A stretch of DNA of 64,000 nt. Origin: Melieria omissa (Eukaryota > Arthropoda > Insecta > Diptera > Ulidiidae). Shown one piece after another: positions 9,877 through 21,690 of this stretch (the stretch's first letter is position 1; each line of letters opens with the position of its first letter). The position numbers were made by a program, and so were the translations under genes. Below the pieces are notes generated by a model. That model did not search any database and was not told the origin of the DNA. It saw only the letters and a list, made by a program, of their open reading frames with translations. The stretch spans positions 26,349,123 to 26,413,122 of the forward strand of contig OZ020270.1 in NCBI GenBank assembly GCA_963971225.1, in the 5' to 3' direction.

Positions 9877-10351
9877 GGTTCGAGCACTAGTTGTTGGTTT
9901 TGCCAGTAACGATTGGAAAAGCAAAACGCTAAGAGTGTTAGTGGGGAAAGTGAAAATAGCAGAAGGTGTTCCGCTTAATGTAAACGTAGTTGGCAATAAA
10001 TACGTGGCGTGAAAGGAAATGGAATAAATTAGAAGAACAAGCAACGAACAATAGCGGAAATAACGGACGTTTGCCCAGTGCAGTTGCAGCGGTTCCCACA
10101 GTCAGCAACAGAATTTCGTTGGAACGTGGCAGTGCGACCAATGCATGCTGACGCACAAACTGAGTGCAACAGCACCATCAGTAAAAATATCAACAAACCA
10201 CTAATTTAAAAATTGACCCAAAACTGACGTCGACTGCCCTCACACCCCATTACAAATGATTTGAACGTTACCTACAACAACCATTACTAAGATAAACACA
10301 TTCCATTATCGACATAGGTAGTATACTATAGCCGCACTAACCATTCACGCC

Positions 10352-11460
10352 ATGGCAGAGGAAACGTTCGTGCTGGTAATGCTAGTGATTGTAATGCTGG
10401 TCGGTTCGTACATGGCCGGCAGTATACCACTTGTCATGAAGCTGAGCGAGGTAGGTGCTAATAGCCATATCGCTAATAACATCTAGCTGATAGCCGCAAT
10501 GTCCCTTGCAGGAGAAGCTTAAGTTCGTGACTGTGCTGGGTGCCGGTCTGCTTGTCGGCACTGCTCTCACGGTCATCATACCCGAAGGCATACGCTCGCT
10601 GTATATAGACACTGGGGATCAATTGACGGGGCTGCCGAAATCTCTACCGGCAGCCTCGGACACTGTCAAGCCGTCTGTTGATGCAGTGGTGCAAGCGCAC
10701 GTTCATGGAGCCAAAGATCATTCGCGCACCATAGGTCTGTCGTTACTGTTGGGCTTTGTCTTCATGATGCTGGTCGATCAGGTGTCGCAGCGCAAGAGCA
10801 AAGCCAACGATAAAAATATAACTGCAACATTGGGTCTGGTGGTGCATGCCGCTGGTGAGCAACAAACACGCAGCCGAATCGGCCATATTTGTGCTGCTTT
10901 ACATTTGTAGAATTTTCTCGGTTCACCTTGCAGCGGATGGCGTTGCTTTGGGTGCAGCGGCCACTACCAGTCATCAGGATGTTGAGATAATCGTCTTTAT
11001 AGCTATTATGCTGCACAAGGCACCGGCTGCTTTCGGCCTGGTTAGCTTTCTTTTGCACGAAAAAATTGAACGGCTGCAGATACGCAAGCATTTGGCGATT
11101 TTCTCGCTGTCGGCGCCGCTTTTCACGTTGCTCACCTACTTCGGCATCGGGCAGGAGCAGAAGGAGACACTAAACTCATTGAATGCCACCGGCATAGCGA
11201 TGCTCTTTTCGGCGGGCACATTCCTGTACGTGGCAACGGTACATGTGCTGCCAGAATTGACTCAGGACGACGGCCATCATCATCATCATCCGCAGCACGA
11301 GTACCGGCCTTTGGTGGACGCTGCAAGGGCGGCCGAAGTGGGTGTTGTCGAGCTGCGCATACAATCGGCAGCCGCAAAAGGACTGCTTTACAGTGAGCTA
11401 ATCATTTTAATATGCGGCGCCCTGTTGCCACTGATTATAACATTCGGACACCAGCATTAG
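10352..11460 (+). CDS. Zip102B: ZIP9-type zinc transporter (SLC39A9 family), three exons
   Basis: A 322-residue multi-pass membrane transporter that moves zinc into the cytosol; the ZIP9 subfamily is typically Golgi-located. Exons: 10352-10450, 10512-10854 and 10934-11460. The introns (61 and 80 bp) have GT...AG ends, and the joined frame is open throughout. Exon 1 encodes the first membrane helix ([13 protein letters not shown]), exon 2 the next helices ([33 protein letters not shown]). Exon 3 starts inside the metal-site helix [12 protein letters not shown] and continues with [14 protein letters not shown], both ZIP hallmark motifs. A His-rich loop (DDGHHHHH) precedes the last helix, and the protein ends ITFGHQH, as ZIP9 proteins do. 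The start is the first ATG in frame. The fly symbol is assigned by subfamily recognition. Confidence 0.93.
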
Positions 11461-11870
11461 CAACCGATGCGAGTTGCTGTTGACTGTGTAAATACGTGAA
11501 GCCCGTTGGCTGCTCCCGGCAGTCTTGTAAGTAATGTGTTAGCACTTTTTCCTTAGTATTTAAGAATGTTCACTAAACAGACTTCGAACGTCAATCGCGG
11601 AAGAGCAACTTATACTGCTGATGGCAGGCGTTCTCTTTCTCTAACCAATGGTGGTAATGGTTTACTTTCAATGAGTTCAATTTTTATGTTTTCCTTTTTG
11701 GTTTCTTATATACATAATTTTCTCATTTGTTGCGACTACTAATATATATGTGCATGTAAATGTGTGTGCATATATAATATAATGTTTTGAAGTTTGTATA
11801 TGTTGCACACATATAACCGTTCTCTGCCCTTACTTACTACCAAATGTAAATAAAAACGCATATTAAAAAA
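11461..11870 (+). promoter_or_regulatory. probable 3' UTR with AATAAA signal
   Basis: Non-coding sequence after the zinc transporter stop. A canonical AATAAA lies at 11849-11854 and is followed by an A-rich run, consistent with cleavage about 390 nt after the stop codon. Confidence 0.55.
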
Positions 11871-12052
11871 AACCATTTTTTTTAATGTTATGTCAAAGAT
11901 ATTACTACTATTACTACTAATATAACTATCTGGAATGCGAAACGATGCGTTTGACATTTAAACATTTGTATTGCACAAATTGTTGCATTCTTGTGATGCT
12001 GAAGACTAATTTCGGTAGAGTCGACTTTCAAAATCCTTCAACTGCCTTTAAC

Positions 12053-12872
12053 CACAGAATAAACAGTATACAGAAGGCGCATCTGAAATAATTTTGCGAT
12101 TTCATTTCAGACGCGGGCGGGAAGCAACAAAGGTGAGGCAAATGTAAAGGGAACCGAGAGAGTAAGCGCGAATTGATGTACACGCATAGATTCGATGGTT
12201 CTGGGCTTTATTCTCATTTCGACAACAACACGCAATGTTGTTTCTTTCCGCAGCAAGCCAGCTTGGCTTTGCTCGTGCACATTGAAATTGTGGTTGATTT
12301 GGCAAATCGATCGCCAAGGCAAATTCAATAGGTAGTTGCAGCACCAGAACTAATTAAACTATTTTTCTTTGATAATTAGCACAGCATTGTAGCAATAGTT
12401 TTCCACTTATTATGACTTTCTTAATGCGTCTTTGTTGTTCCAATATTTTTACAAATATACTTATTTTCATTGCAGCCATTTGTACTTTTTACAACTTCTA
12501 TTTTACAAGCAGACCGGAAGAACTAGTAAAATTCATTGAATTTTGCTTTTTTCCGTAGTGGTACCACCTTATTTATGCGCCTTGGCGATCGCTCAATAAA
12601 TTTTTCTATGCAAACTTTTCCTGTCCACTTCTTGTTCTTCTTTGTAAAAAAGCAAGCGGAGAGCAAGCACGAGCCACCACCAACATGCAAGCGGCACACC
12701 GCTTTGTTTTCCAACACGCTCTCACAGCTTCTCAGTTTACGCTCTCGCGCTCTGTGCGTTCTCGTCCCCTTTACTGCTTCCCCCCGCATCAACAAACGGG
12801 TCCTACCGCTGGAACCCGCAAAGAAAATTTTCTTTACACCAGATGCGCATTCTGTATATTGTTTGTTCTGTG
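12053..12872. mobile_element. 820-bp non-autonomous DNA element with 7-bp target duplication
   Basis: Terminal inverted repeats CACAGAATAAACAGTATACA (left) and its near-match on the right (20 of 22 positions) are flanked by CTTTAAC on both sides (12046-12052 and 12873-12879). The open frames inside do not resemble any transposase, so it is non-autonomous. A 41-bp element with the same ends and another 7-bp duplication sits at 21691-21731. A 7-bp duplication occurs in part of the P superfamily (for example 1360/ProtoP); that link is an inference only. Confidence 0.85.
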
Positions 12873-13235
12873 CTTTAACCAACCGGTAAGTCGAGGAAAA
12901 TCAGTGTTGAAGTGGGATTGAAAAGTCAACTTTTTCAAAATCGTTAGGGATAGTTATTAAAGGTTGATATCCCCAAGCGTGGCACAACTTTTTATGTAGA
13001 ACTCTTTAGCTAGAACAATCAATGTGGAGGAATAGCTATGGAAAAAGTAGACCTTACAGCTTCCAAATGAAACTAGATAAACTAGATAGAAACTGCCGAC
13101 CGTAATACTGCGCGTTAATTTGCTAACCGATGCCCTGAAATATAGGTGTAGTTACGTGTAGGGCCTTCGACATCTCTGGGTCTCGCCCTTGACCCTTGAC
13201 TGAAATACCGGAAAACCAAGAAAACATTTAAATCG

Positions 13236-13474
13236 GTGGTCAAAAGCAATAACCGCTTAAGTCGGCTTAAGAAGAAATTGAGTTATGGATGCCACCACGT
13301 TCCACTGTGCTCTACGTTTGTGTAAAATCGGGGAGTTCGTAACTTTAAAATAAAAAAAGTTATTAATAAAAACCTATTTGCATTCCCATAACGAACACAC
13401 TACGCGCTAAAACTTAAAAACGAGATTGCTCTAAACAGCAATTTTCGACTTAGGCGGTTATTGCTTTTGACCAC
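13236..13474. repeat. inverted repeat pair, possible small MITE
   Basis: Arms GTGGTCAAAAGCAATAACCG (from 13236) and its reverse complement ending at 13474 enclose about 180 bp. No convincing target duplication was seen, so it is either an old MITE or a chance remnant of a foldback element. Confidence 0.5.
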
Positions 13475-14886
13475 AGAAATATGAAAATATGTGTGACGGC
13501 ACATACTGTACCGCTCGAAAATCTAACGACGCACAGTGGGGTAATTGATGCTGAAAATGCCGATTAATTCACCCAGGCTATTTAGATATGAAAAAACTAT
13601 TAGGTTTAGTTAACCGAACATTTGAAAGTAAAAAACAAATGTTTTTGGATATACTTTAGTGGACATTTAAAAAAAAAACGGTAAAAAACTAAAATAGTTA
13701 CAAAAGATTAATTTGCACATTTCTAATGAAAGTTAAGTTGAACAATTTAACTGAAACATTTCATCGCCCCCTCTTGCAGCTAATTCAATATCATCATTAT
13801 GATGATAATTATTATAATCTTCATCATCAACATTATAAGCATCACCATTATCATCATTCCTCATTAGTATCAACTCCATAGTAAGCAACTTTGGGCATAA
13901 TATACATATGATGCACTTTTGTGTGGAAATTTGTTCACAGTTGCTGCAATGGGGTCAGAATTAAAAAAAAATCTATTAAAAATGTTTTCAATGGTATTTT
14001 TTTCAGTCCAATTTCGTAAGAAATTCTCCCTGCAACACTTGAAATCGTCATTCCCTGCTTCTTGAGCTTCTTTCGACAGTTGGCAATAAAGCATATATGA
14101 TTTGCGGTCGAAGCAAAAATTATTTGTGGAAAATTGTGGGCATATTTTACCAGGAATAGCATTTAAAAAAATATTTTACAGTTTTTAATCCATAGCTGCG
14201 AAATTTTTCTATTTCGATTTGATGTTCACTGAAGTTCACTAAACCATAAAATGGTGTGAATGTTTTTATTCAAGTCTACATCGATTTCTATTATTGATGC
14301 ATTTTGAAAAAACAATAAAAACAACAATAAAACCTTTTGCTTGTTTGTTTTCATCTAAAAAATAAATAATTAAAAAAAAATTATTTTGCACATTTCTATT
14401 TGTTCTCATGCATGGCCCATGAGTTCGCACACAAAATTCGAAATTTTTTTATAAAATGTTACTGAAATATCTAAGTTATACGCTAACGAAAACAGTTTTG
14501 CTCGATCTCACAAGACTCACAACTATATGTCTATGAAAAGGTCCAAAATTTAACAATTATTAAGAGTTTAAACAAAAAATCAAATAAAATACTTATAAAC
14601 ATTTTTTAACAAAACAAAATACACACTGCAATATTGAAATAGCTGAACATAAAGATTGCATAATTAATTTTTAAATACTTTTTGAAAGTCACAAAAAGAG
14701 ATCGTTTCGAAGTAAAGGAAAAAAACGCGTTTATCGCTGTTCGCACAAAAACTGAAAAGAAATGACATCTTTCAGAGTGCTTCGCGGGAAAACGGTTAAC
14801 TATTTTGCATTAACTTTTTCACGTAGTGATGCAGAATTTTATCCACTTTAACCCGGTACCAAAAACATATTTGCATCTTTATTGCA
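13475..14886. other. AT-rich non-coding DNA with ATC microsatellite
   Basis: No gene is supported. A degenerate (ATC/ATG)n microsatellite lies at about 13792-13862. A few short minus-strand frames around 13870-14160 show no recognisable motif. Confidence 0.5.
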
Positions 14887-15359
14887 GATACAAGCAAAAA
14901 ATGGTGCAGAAAGCCTATTCATAGGGCCAGGCCCGATGTTTGGATTCGGTAAAACCGACCTAAAACAGGACATCGACAAGTGGATCCAAAGACAAAACAA
15001 AAATACTGGAATAATATTGAGGGACTACGTCACTCGAAAAGATTCCTAAACTTTAACACAAAACGAGCCAAATCTGCTATACTTCGTAGCAGAAGACAGC
15101 TCAAAATCCTATGTGGCGCCCTAACCGGCCACTATTCTTGTAACTACCACCTCCACAAATTAGGCTTGGTCATCGACAAAACATGCAGGTCGATGAAACA
15201 ATGGAACACGTTATCATAAACTGCCCCGCCCTGGCACACAGACGTGCAAAGTTTCTAGGGAAACATATTCTCGGTGATGAGGACTTGATGCAAATATCGC
15301 AGAAAGGCCTGATTCATGGCCATCTGAATCTGCGGAAAAGAATAGAAAAACTGGTTTAA
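14887..15359 (+). pseudogene. C-terminal fragment of a Loa-like LINE ORF2
   Basis: The frame reads FIGPGPMFGFGKTDLKQ, then QKYWNNIEGLRHSKRF, CGALTGHYSCNYHLHKLGL and, after a frameshift near 15190, a broken Cys-His finger (a [12 protein letters not shown] segment) ending at a TAA at 15357. The same blocks in the same order occur after RNase H in the two Loa-like LINEs of this window (PFCGLGKGAS, YWEN.PGLEHSK, GMLTGHCRLNYHL). It is therefore the tail of a diverged relative, 5'-truncated, and abuts the eIF3i-like fragment. Confidence 0.75.
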
Positions 15360-15441
15360 CAACAGTGACTAGATACAGTGGTGACACACACCCGTTCTCG
15401 ACTCCGAAGCAGCATGCGAGATGTGATACACACACACACAC

Positions 15442-16011
15442 CAGAGACTCAGAGTCCAACAACTTTGCCGAAGTCTCCTTTAGGGCCGTGACAAACATAG
15501 TGCTGTCCTTGTTCAGTTGCATATCATTAATGCCGGCTGTGTGGTCGTTTACCGAATTGATCTCTCCGCCCTTGCGTATGTCCCGGATAGAAATTTGTCC
15601 ATTATTATGACCTACAAGAATAAACTTTAGTATATATGCCCCACTATATTCAACAACAACATGCAGTGGACCCCACAGCATTGACGTGATCTTTGACTGC
15701 AACATGGGTATGTGCAGAATGGGATCATGCTCCGCTAAACTGGAGTCAGCGGTGCGCACATCAATCACAAACAGCTCCGAATTCTGACCCATAGCTTTGT
15801 CCGTCGAATAAGCTGCCTGATTGCCAGAGTAACTGAAATTGCAAGTGCGCACCGACGACTTGGCCGGTATGGACGCGATTACAGTACCAAACTTTATATC
15901 CCAAATCTTGGTGGTCATATCAGCAGCGCCGAATATCAGCTTCGACGTAGTCCAGTCGACGTCCAAACACCAGACGGCACCCTGGTAACCGTCATAGGTG
16001 CCCAGCCGGAG
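15442..16011 (-). pseudogene. eIF3 subunit i (TRIP1-like) WD40 fragment, unspliced
   Basis: The minus strand reads [97 protein letters not shown] and LLDSESL, the successive WD40 blades of translation initiation factor eIF3i. The first blade and the C-terminal third are missing. Between MLWGPL and GHNNG there is foreign in-frame sequence that ends TTATTCTTGTAG, like an intron 3' end, so the copy is not a processed one. The DSESL block is followed by a (GT)n run that could have been a splice donor, then by a LINE fragment. Substitutions at conserved positions (RDIRKG for WDIRKG) suggest loss of constraint. It may be a decayed duplicate. Confidence 0.75.
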
Positions 16012-16369
16012 CCCAGTAAAAATTTCGTGCTTCCAAGCACTTCCGGACACAATTTCGCTGGCGTGGCAATGCTGGATGCATTTGCGTGATGTGTTATTAT
16101 GATTTTTATCTGAAAAGAATAAACGTATGTTAATAAAATGCAAATTTTCGAAAGTTAAACTTCTCTCTGATTGGTTCCCGCGCTGTTTGTTTACAAATTA
16201 AACACCAAATCTTCGGAGTTCAGAGATGCTTTTGGAGTAAAATGCACTGCTCTAGACACAGGGGTGATTTTTTGTAATGAGTCAATGAAAACTTAAATAA
16301 TGACATCTTAGAGACATACTCAAACAATTTCATTACATTTGTAAGCAATAATACAATTTTATATTCATT

Positions 16370-16930
16370 TTTCTATAAACGTATCACAGAATTCTGTGCA
16401 AAAAATTAATTATTTTTCTATGCAATTAAAAATGAACCACAACGATAACCCTTACACATGAAAATTGACCAGCACAATAACCCTCCATTTTCACTTTGTA
16501 TGGGTTCAGCAGTATCAGCTGTGGGGACTGAGTATCAGCTGTTATGTGAGAGTATTCTGATACTTGGCCTCCCAGTTTCCAATCGCCTTATCGCTGGCGG
16601 TGATGACGTGATACGAAACTGGCAGGGGAAGCGAATTTGTTGACCATTTTTTGCATTTCACATACACAATCTGTGTGAGGTGTCATGGCCCTGTAGGAAA
16701 TGGGACTGGTTGAACCATGTAGTTTTTCAACTGGTTGCTTGTCAGTCATAGCTGACTTCAGAACCGACTCGTTTCCTTGGAGCAAACTTACCCTTTTAAC
16801 GTGGCGTCGCTGACAGTCACTTGAACAACTAATTGTTAAATTTACTTACAAAAAACCAGTTGAAAAACCAATAAATTTTGGGAACCAGTTATCTCAGCTC
16901 CGACAGGGGTGGGTCAGTGATTGGTTCAAC
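16370..16930. repeat. dispersed repeat with ATCAGCTGT units
   Basis: Starts with TTTCTATAAACGTATCACAG and contains GTATCAGCTGT units and CCAGTTGAAAAAC motifs. The start recurs at about 17500, and the segment 16740-16800 is the reverse complement of 46845-46900. It is part of a low-copy dispersed repeat family without coding capacity. Confidence 0.55.
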
Positions 16931-17494
16931 AGTGTGGTCGCGTTGAAGTTAGAACAAAGCGCAAAGTTGCAATTTAGAGGTAGCTTGTCTTTCGTATTTT
17001 TTAGAAAAAGGCGTATTAATACGATGCATGTTATTATTTTTATAATAGTCACTTATTTCAATAAAAAATTCATACATTTTCTTAACTTTGTTTTGTTTTT
17101 ATGTTATTTGTTATGTTGTTATGTGCACCCAAAAATACAACAAATAACCCGCGAGCGCTATAAAGTTCTATACAGAAATTTTCTGTTAACTATTCTAAAA
17201 CACCCCGCGCTATGAATAAAAATTCCTTTGTCGATTTCTTCTGGTTCTGACATATATTTTGTTATTGATCTTACTTCCAAACAGGTTTGTTTTTTATTTT
17301 AATTTTATAAATACAAAAGTTGGATGGATATGGGACCTGCAGATTGCTCTCCAGTGCTAATGCTTAACAGAACACCACCAATCGACAGCGAATTAGCAAA
17401 TGAAATCTTCAAATAATCAATGTTTACCGATTCGAACTGGGAAGCCCTTCCAGATGCGCCACTGTGAGATGACTACAATGAATTTTATATTAAT

Positions 17495-17690
17495 TTTTCT
17501 ATAAACGTATCACAGAATTCTGTTGACCAGCACAACAACCCTCCATTTTGGAGTTGACCAACACAACAACCCTCCATTTTCATTTTGTATCGGGTCAGGA
17601 GTATCAGCTGTGGGGCGAGAGTATCAGCTGTGGGGCGGGAGTATCAGCTGTTATGTAAGAGTATTGGTGAATTTTATGTGTGGATTGTGG
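17495..17690. repeat. second copy of the ATCAGCTGT repeat with minisatellite
   Basis: Same start as the repeat at 16370, followed by two copies of a GTTGACCARCACAACAACCC unit and three near-perfect units of GTATCAGCTGTGGGGCGAGA. Non-coding. Confidence 0.55.
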
Positions 17691-17913
17691 CTTTTTTCAC
17701 ACTTCTCCTCTCACTTTCGCGTCACGTAGTCACTGGCGTGGGAGAGTAAGCAGATTTTTGTGCGTTTTTTGCAATTCATGAACACAGTCTGTATGTGCTG
17801 GCAGTTATCAGCTCTGCACTGTTTTCGCTCTTTTCCCGATATTAGGTATTCCTTTCAATCAAATTCTACACACCGTATGATCGTAATCGTGCACTGAAGG
17901 CTTCGGTGATTAT

Positions 17914-18171
17914 CGCAGGCGTACAAATAAGACAGTTAATCTAAGAGATGCCGGGCTTGAGTACGACAACAAAGTTTTCATCCATGAGAGCCTTAGCCCT
18001 GATGTTAGGAAGCTTCTACATGCTGCAATTGCATGTAAGCGCAATTAAACCATCTATAATGCGTTTACAGTCCGTGGCTCAGTGTATATTATAATGCATA
18101 AAGGCGGCGATGGCATTCAAATCAGCGCTGTTGATGAACTTTCTGGTGCTAAAAGTGTGGCTGCAGACTAG
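17914..18171 (+). pseudogene. fragment resembling the baculovirus-FP-like domain of LINE ORF1 proteins
   Basis: The frame reads RRRTNKTVNLRDAG, VFIHESLSPDVRKLLHAA, then one TAA, then VRGSVYIIMHKGGD and IQISAVDEL. The pattern of an ESLSP helix, LL.AA, a VRG.VYI strand and a terminal DEL is what I know from the FP-like C-terminal domain found in ORF1 proteins of CR1-type insect retroelements. The fragment has one internal stop, no upstream partner and no adjacent RT. A CT-rich stretch with short ACTAT units follows. The assignment is tentative. Confidence 0.4.
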
Positions 18172-19365
18172 ACTAATTTATTGTACTATTTTACTATCTA
18201 TTATCTTGCTACTTTTATTTTACTATTCTTTCTTTCACTATATTCTTCTTCTATCTATATTTCTTTTCTTAATGCTTACTGCTTGGCCACCACTCAGCTT
18301 TCTTATGTTGACTGCGAATAAATCCAATTCTAATGCTAACGAGAATTACAAAATTATGATTGATGTTCTTACTGTGAAACCTAATTTGGAGCCTTGAGCG
18401 TTGCATACCTGACGTGCGCGGCATACCGAAATTGAAGCGTTGCGTTGGCGCTGTCAAAATCATAAAATGAAACCAAATGTTAAATAAAAAAAGTTTGGTT
18501 GCCAAAAAGTTGTTTGATTTAAAACTGACTTCTTTATTTCTAAAAATTGATGAAATTTAAGATATAATTTTCTTGCATACACTTGTGGAAAATAGCCATT
18601 CCCGCCGCGGGAATCGAGACATTTTTAAAAGTCGCAAAAAGTATGGTTTTTATAGGGTGTTTTTTTTAGAGGTTTGTTTTTCGAATAGAGATAAAACTGG
18701 CATTTTGTGGTCAAATCTGGCAACTCTAATGTCATTTATGTTCAGTTTGGTTTGCCATTTCATCATGAACAGGTTGGCAAAAGAACAACGCTTGCAAATC
18801 GTGTAAATTTATTTCGAAAATAATGGTTCAGTTCGCGAAGTTTACCGCAAGCTCCGTCCATTTTATGGTCGACATAATCGTCCATCAGACCAACATCGGT
18901 CCATCCATCGGTTAACCATGGGTCGTTTTCGCACTACGTTTACTCTATGTGATAACACCGTGCGACAACAAATTTTACACACGAAAAAATCGGTATACTC
19001 GCAAAACTAGGGGCCAAACGTAGTAAAACTGCGTTTTAAGTTTTTCTCTCTGACGTCAGGATTTTTTTTAAAAGGACTTTGAAATTTGAAGGACATGTTT
19101 ATTTCAAAAAATTATTTAAAAAACAGAACGCGTTTGATGGATATCAAATGAAAGAAACAAACCCTTAGAATCTTAAAAAAATAATTTTTTTGGTGTAAAA
19201 GGATGAAGAGGTATTGGAAATGTCCTTTTAAAACTTTATCCTTGAATATCCTTGAAAATTTCCAACATTTTTTTTGTACACTACCACATCCTCGAATTTC
19301 GTTCTTCTAACTTTAATAGTTAAGGATATAACAAATTTTATATTTCTCATTATAAAACAAAGATA

Positions 19366-19884
19366 CTACATGGGCTGAAAAGTCTTTGGCCTGACATATA
19401 GATGGCGCCAAAAATTAAGAATTATTGTGTTGTACATGGAAAACCATCCTTAACTTAGATTCTGTCAAAGTTTCATGACATTTGGTTGACTCGTTTTCAA
19501 GTTATTGCTTTCGAAGTGACGCTACCTCTGAATTTTTGTAAACAATGGAAAAAAGTGAATTTCGTGTTTTGATAAAACATTGCTATTTGATGGGCAAAAA
19601 TACAGTGGAAACAAAAGCATGGCTTGATAAATGTTATAATACATCTGTATTTTTGCCCATCAAATAGCAATGTTTTATCAAAACACGAAATTCACTTTTT
19701 TCCATTGTTTACAAAAATTCAGAGGTAGCATCACTTCGAAAGCAATAACTTGAAAACGAGTCAACCAAATGTCATGAAACTTTGACAGAATCTAAGTTAA
19801 GGATGGTTTTCCATGTACAACACAATAATTCTTAATTTTTGGCGCCATCTCTATGTCAGGCCAAAGACTTTTCAGCCCATGTAG
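19366..19884. mobile_element. palindromic mariner derivative (two 240-bp arms)
   Basis: It starts CTACATGGGCTGAAAAGTC and ends with its reverse complement, flanked by TA. The left arm 19366-19605 and right arm 19645-19884 are each 240 bp, differ at only a few positions, and enclose a 39-bp spacer. Each arm holds the same mariner 5' end, including the transposase start (ATG at 19545: MEKSEFRVLIKHCYLMGKNT). It is thus an inverted duplication of one mariner end, not a simple internal deletion. The matching position in the other foldback arm (about 21905) is the empty site. Confidence 0.9.
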
Positions 19885-20193
19885 TATATTGCACCGTACG
19901 ACAAAAATAAAATATTTAATTAACTCATGTATAAATCGTTATGCTGCTAATACTGGAAGTTAAATACACTAATTCTGCAACTTCAAAATTGCGTTTGAAC
20001 CTAAGTATTTGTTTTCACAAGACATTGAAAATTAAAAAATTGAGTTGTCTTGAATAAAACTCACCCAAGAGTAACAAGATGAATACGTAGGATACGTACT
20101 TACAGTGAATACTAGGGCTCATAACTTAATTTAAAAGTTAACAAAAGTCATTTAAAATGCATTTTATGAATGATTTATTTTGAAACAAATTGT

Positions 20194-20454
20194 TTAAGAA
20201 AAATGTATGCGTTTACTTTGCCGTTTATGTTTTTGGTACGTGTCACGGCACAGCGACCAACAATACTCGGAAAGCATGTGGCACATATCTTTTCCCCGAA
20301 AGCGATTTTCAATTAGCGCAATGTCTTGGTGGAAGCGCTCTCCGTGTTCATCACTAACGTCACCTAAGTTTCCGGGGGAAAAGTCCAAGTGGCTCTCTAA
20401 AAAATGTATCTTGAGAGACATGTTGACCCCCATTTCGCGATAGGCGTCAATCAT
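20194..20454 (-). pseudogene. unknown transposon-encoded protein fragment (SDEHGERFHQDI motif)
   Basis: An 86-residue frame reading MSLKIHFLESHLDFSPGNLG, SDEHGERFHQDI, ENRFRGKDMCHMLSEYCWSL. I recognise the SLKIHFL.SHLDFFP and EHGERFHQDI patterns as recurring in uncharacterised arthropod proteins, but I cannot name a family with confidence. Just upstream on the same strand (20455-20640) there are further degenerate coding-like pieces with stops. It lies between the arms of the foldback element and is the only candidate for its own gene. A helical, His- and Glu-rich composition is visible; no DDE triad can be placed. Confidence 0.5.
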
Positions 20455-21690
20455 CTTGCGGACAAGTTCTTTATAATTCTCAGCCTTCTTGTTTCCTAAG
20501 AAGTTATTTATTACATCGCTTAAGCTTTGCCAGGCAGTTAGTCAACCGGATTCAAAAGATCAGCAATTTCCTGATGCTGCAATAATTTCTTCAACTGTGG
20601 CCCGTTTAAAACCCCTGAAAAACATATAAAAATTAATAGAAACAAAGTTTTACAATCGGGTAACGTACCAGCGGAAATCTTTGCATCGCTTAGTTTTGGA
20701 AAATTAGTTTCAAACAATTAATAGGTCTGTTTGGCCAGATTTCCAGTAAAAATTATCCAGTAAAAAATATCAAGAGAGTAAGCCAGCTTACGCTCCCTAA
20801 AATCAAACTATCCAAAAAAGTGAACAAACAGCAATTTGTAAGAATTTGCAAGTTTTAACTCTTGGTTACACCAGTGGTACTTCGCACACCCACAATACAC
20901 AGTAAAAAGGGTGTAAACAGGAGGGTTAAAGAAAGCAACAGCTGATCTAAAAGTTTCATTTGAGGCTTGAAGCGGTAGGGAAAATTAAGTTTAATCATAC
21001 ATTTAATGCAAAAGGCAAATAGTTCGTTGCGCTCAATCTGCGATTCTTCCCTTTCAGCTTCAGCGGATTAAGCTGAGCAAGACGGTTGTGGGTCAGCAGA
21101 CTTGCGAACGCACAAGTTCTTTGCAGGTTCCATTTGCCTCCAAAATTTTGCAAAAATTATTTCGATCATATGTCCGCCAGTCATATGTTTTCTTGTTCTT
21201 CTTCTTACTGGCAAAAAGTAACTGGACAAAATTTCTCCAGTAAAAACTTGCAAGTTCTCACGAAACGAACTGTCACTTTACGTTCTCAGTTACTCTCTCG
21301 TTACTGGAGATTTGGCGTCAACAAAAAGGATCCAGTAAAAATTTGTACAAATTCGTACAAATTATTCTCTACCAAACAGACCTAATAGCTCGACTATCAG
21401 CGTCAAGAGAGCGAATAAAATGTCGCATCAGGCCTAACTTTATGTAGAGCGGTGGAAGTATTATTTTTGATGAAGGGACTAGAGGCATATGATCGATGCT
21501 GTCGCGGCCAAGTTTATGAGTTATGCGAGGCTCCCATTTGTGGCTGATATAGGCATAAAAAACATTGATTTTTTGAGAAGCCCTTTTTAAGCCGTGACAC
21601 GTACCAAAATGAAATTAAGTTATGAGCACTAGTATTCACTGTAAGTACGTATCCTACGTATTCATCTTGTTACTCTTGGGTGAGTTTTAT

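Noticed and set aside
11132..11377. Minus-strand ORFs opposite the ZIP gene
   Set aside because: They are antisense shadows of exon 3 with composition dictated by the His-rich loop.
12523..12889. 119-aa and 117-aa ORFs in the 820-bp element
   Set aside because: They overlap on opposite strands, show no transposase motif, and run through the terminal repeat.
16385..16398. CACAGAATTCTGTG as another copy of the 7-bp-duplication element
   Set aside because: It lacks the AAACAG part of the terminal repeat and is part of a dispersed repeat found again at 17512 without flanking duplications.
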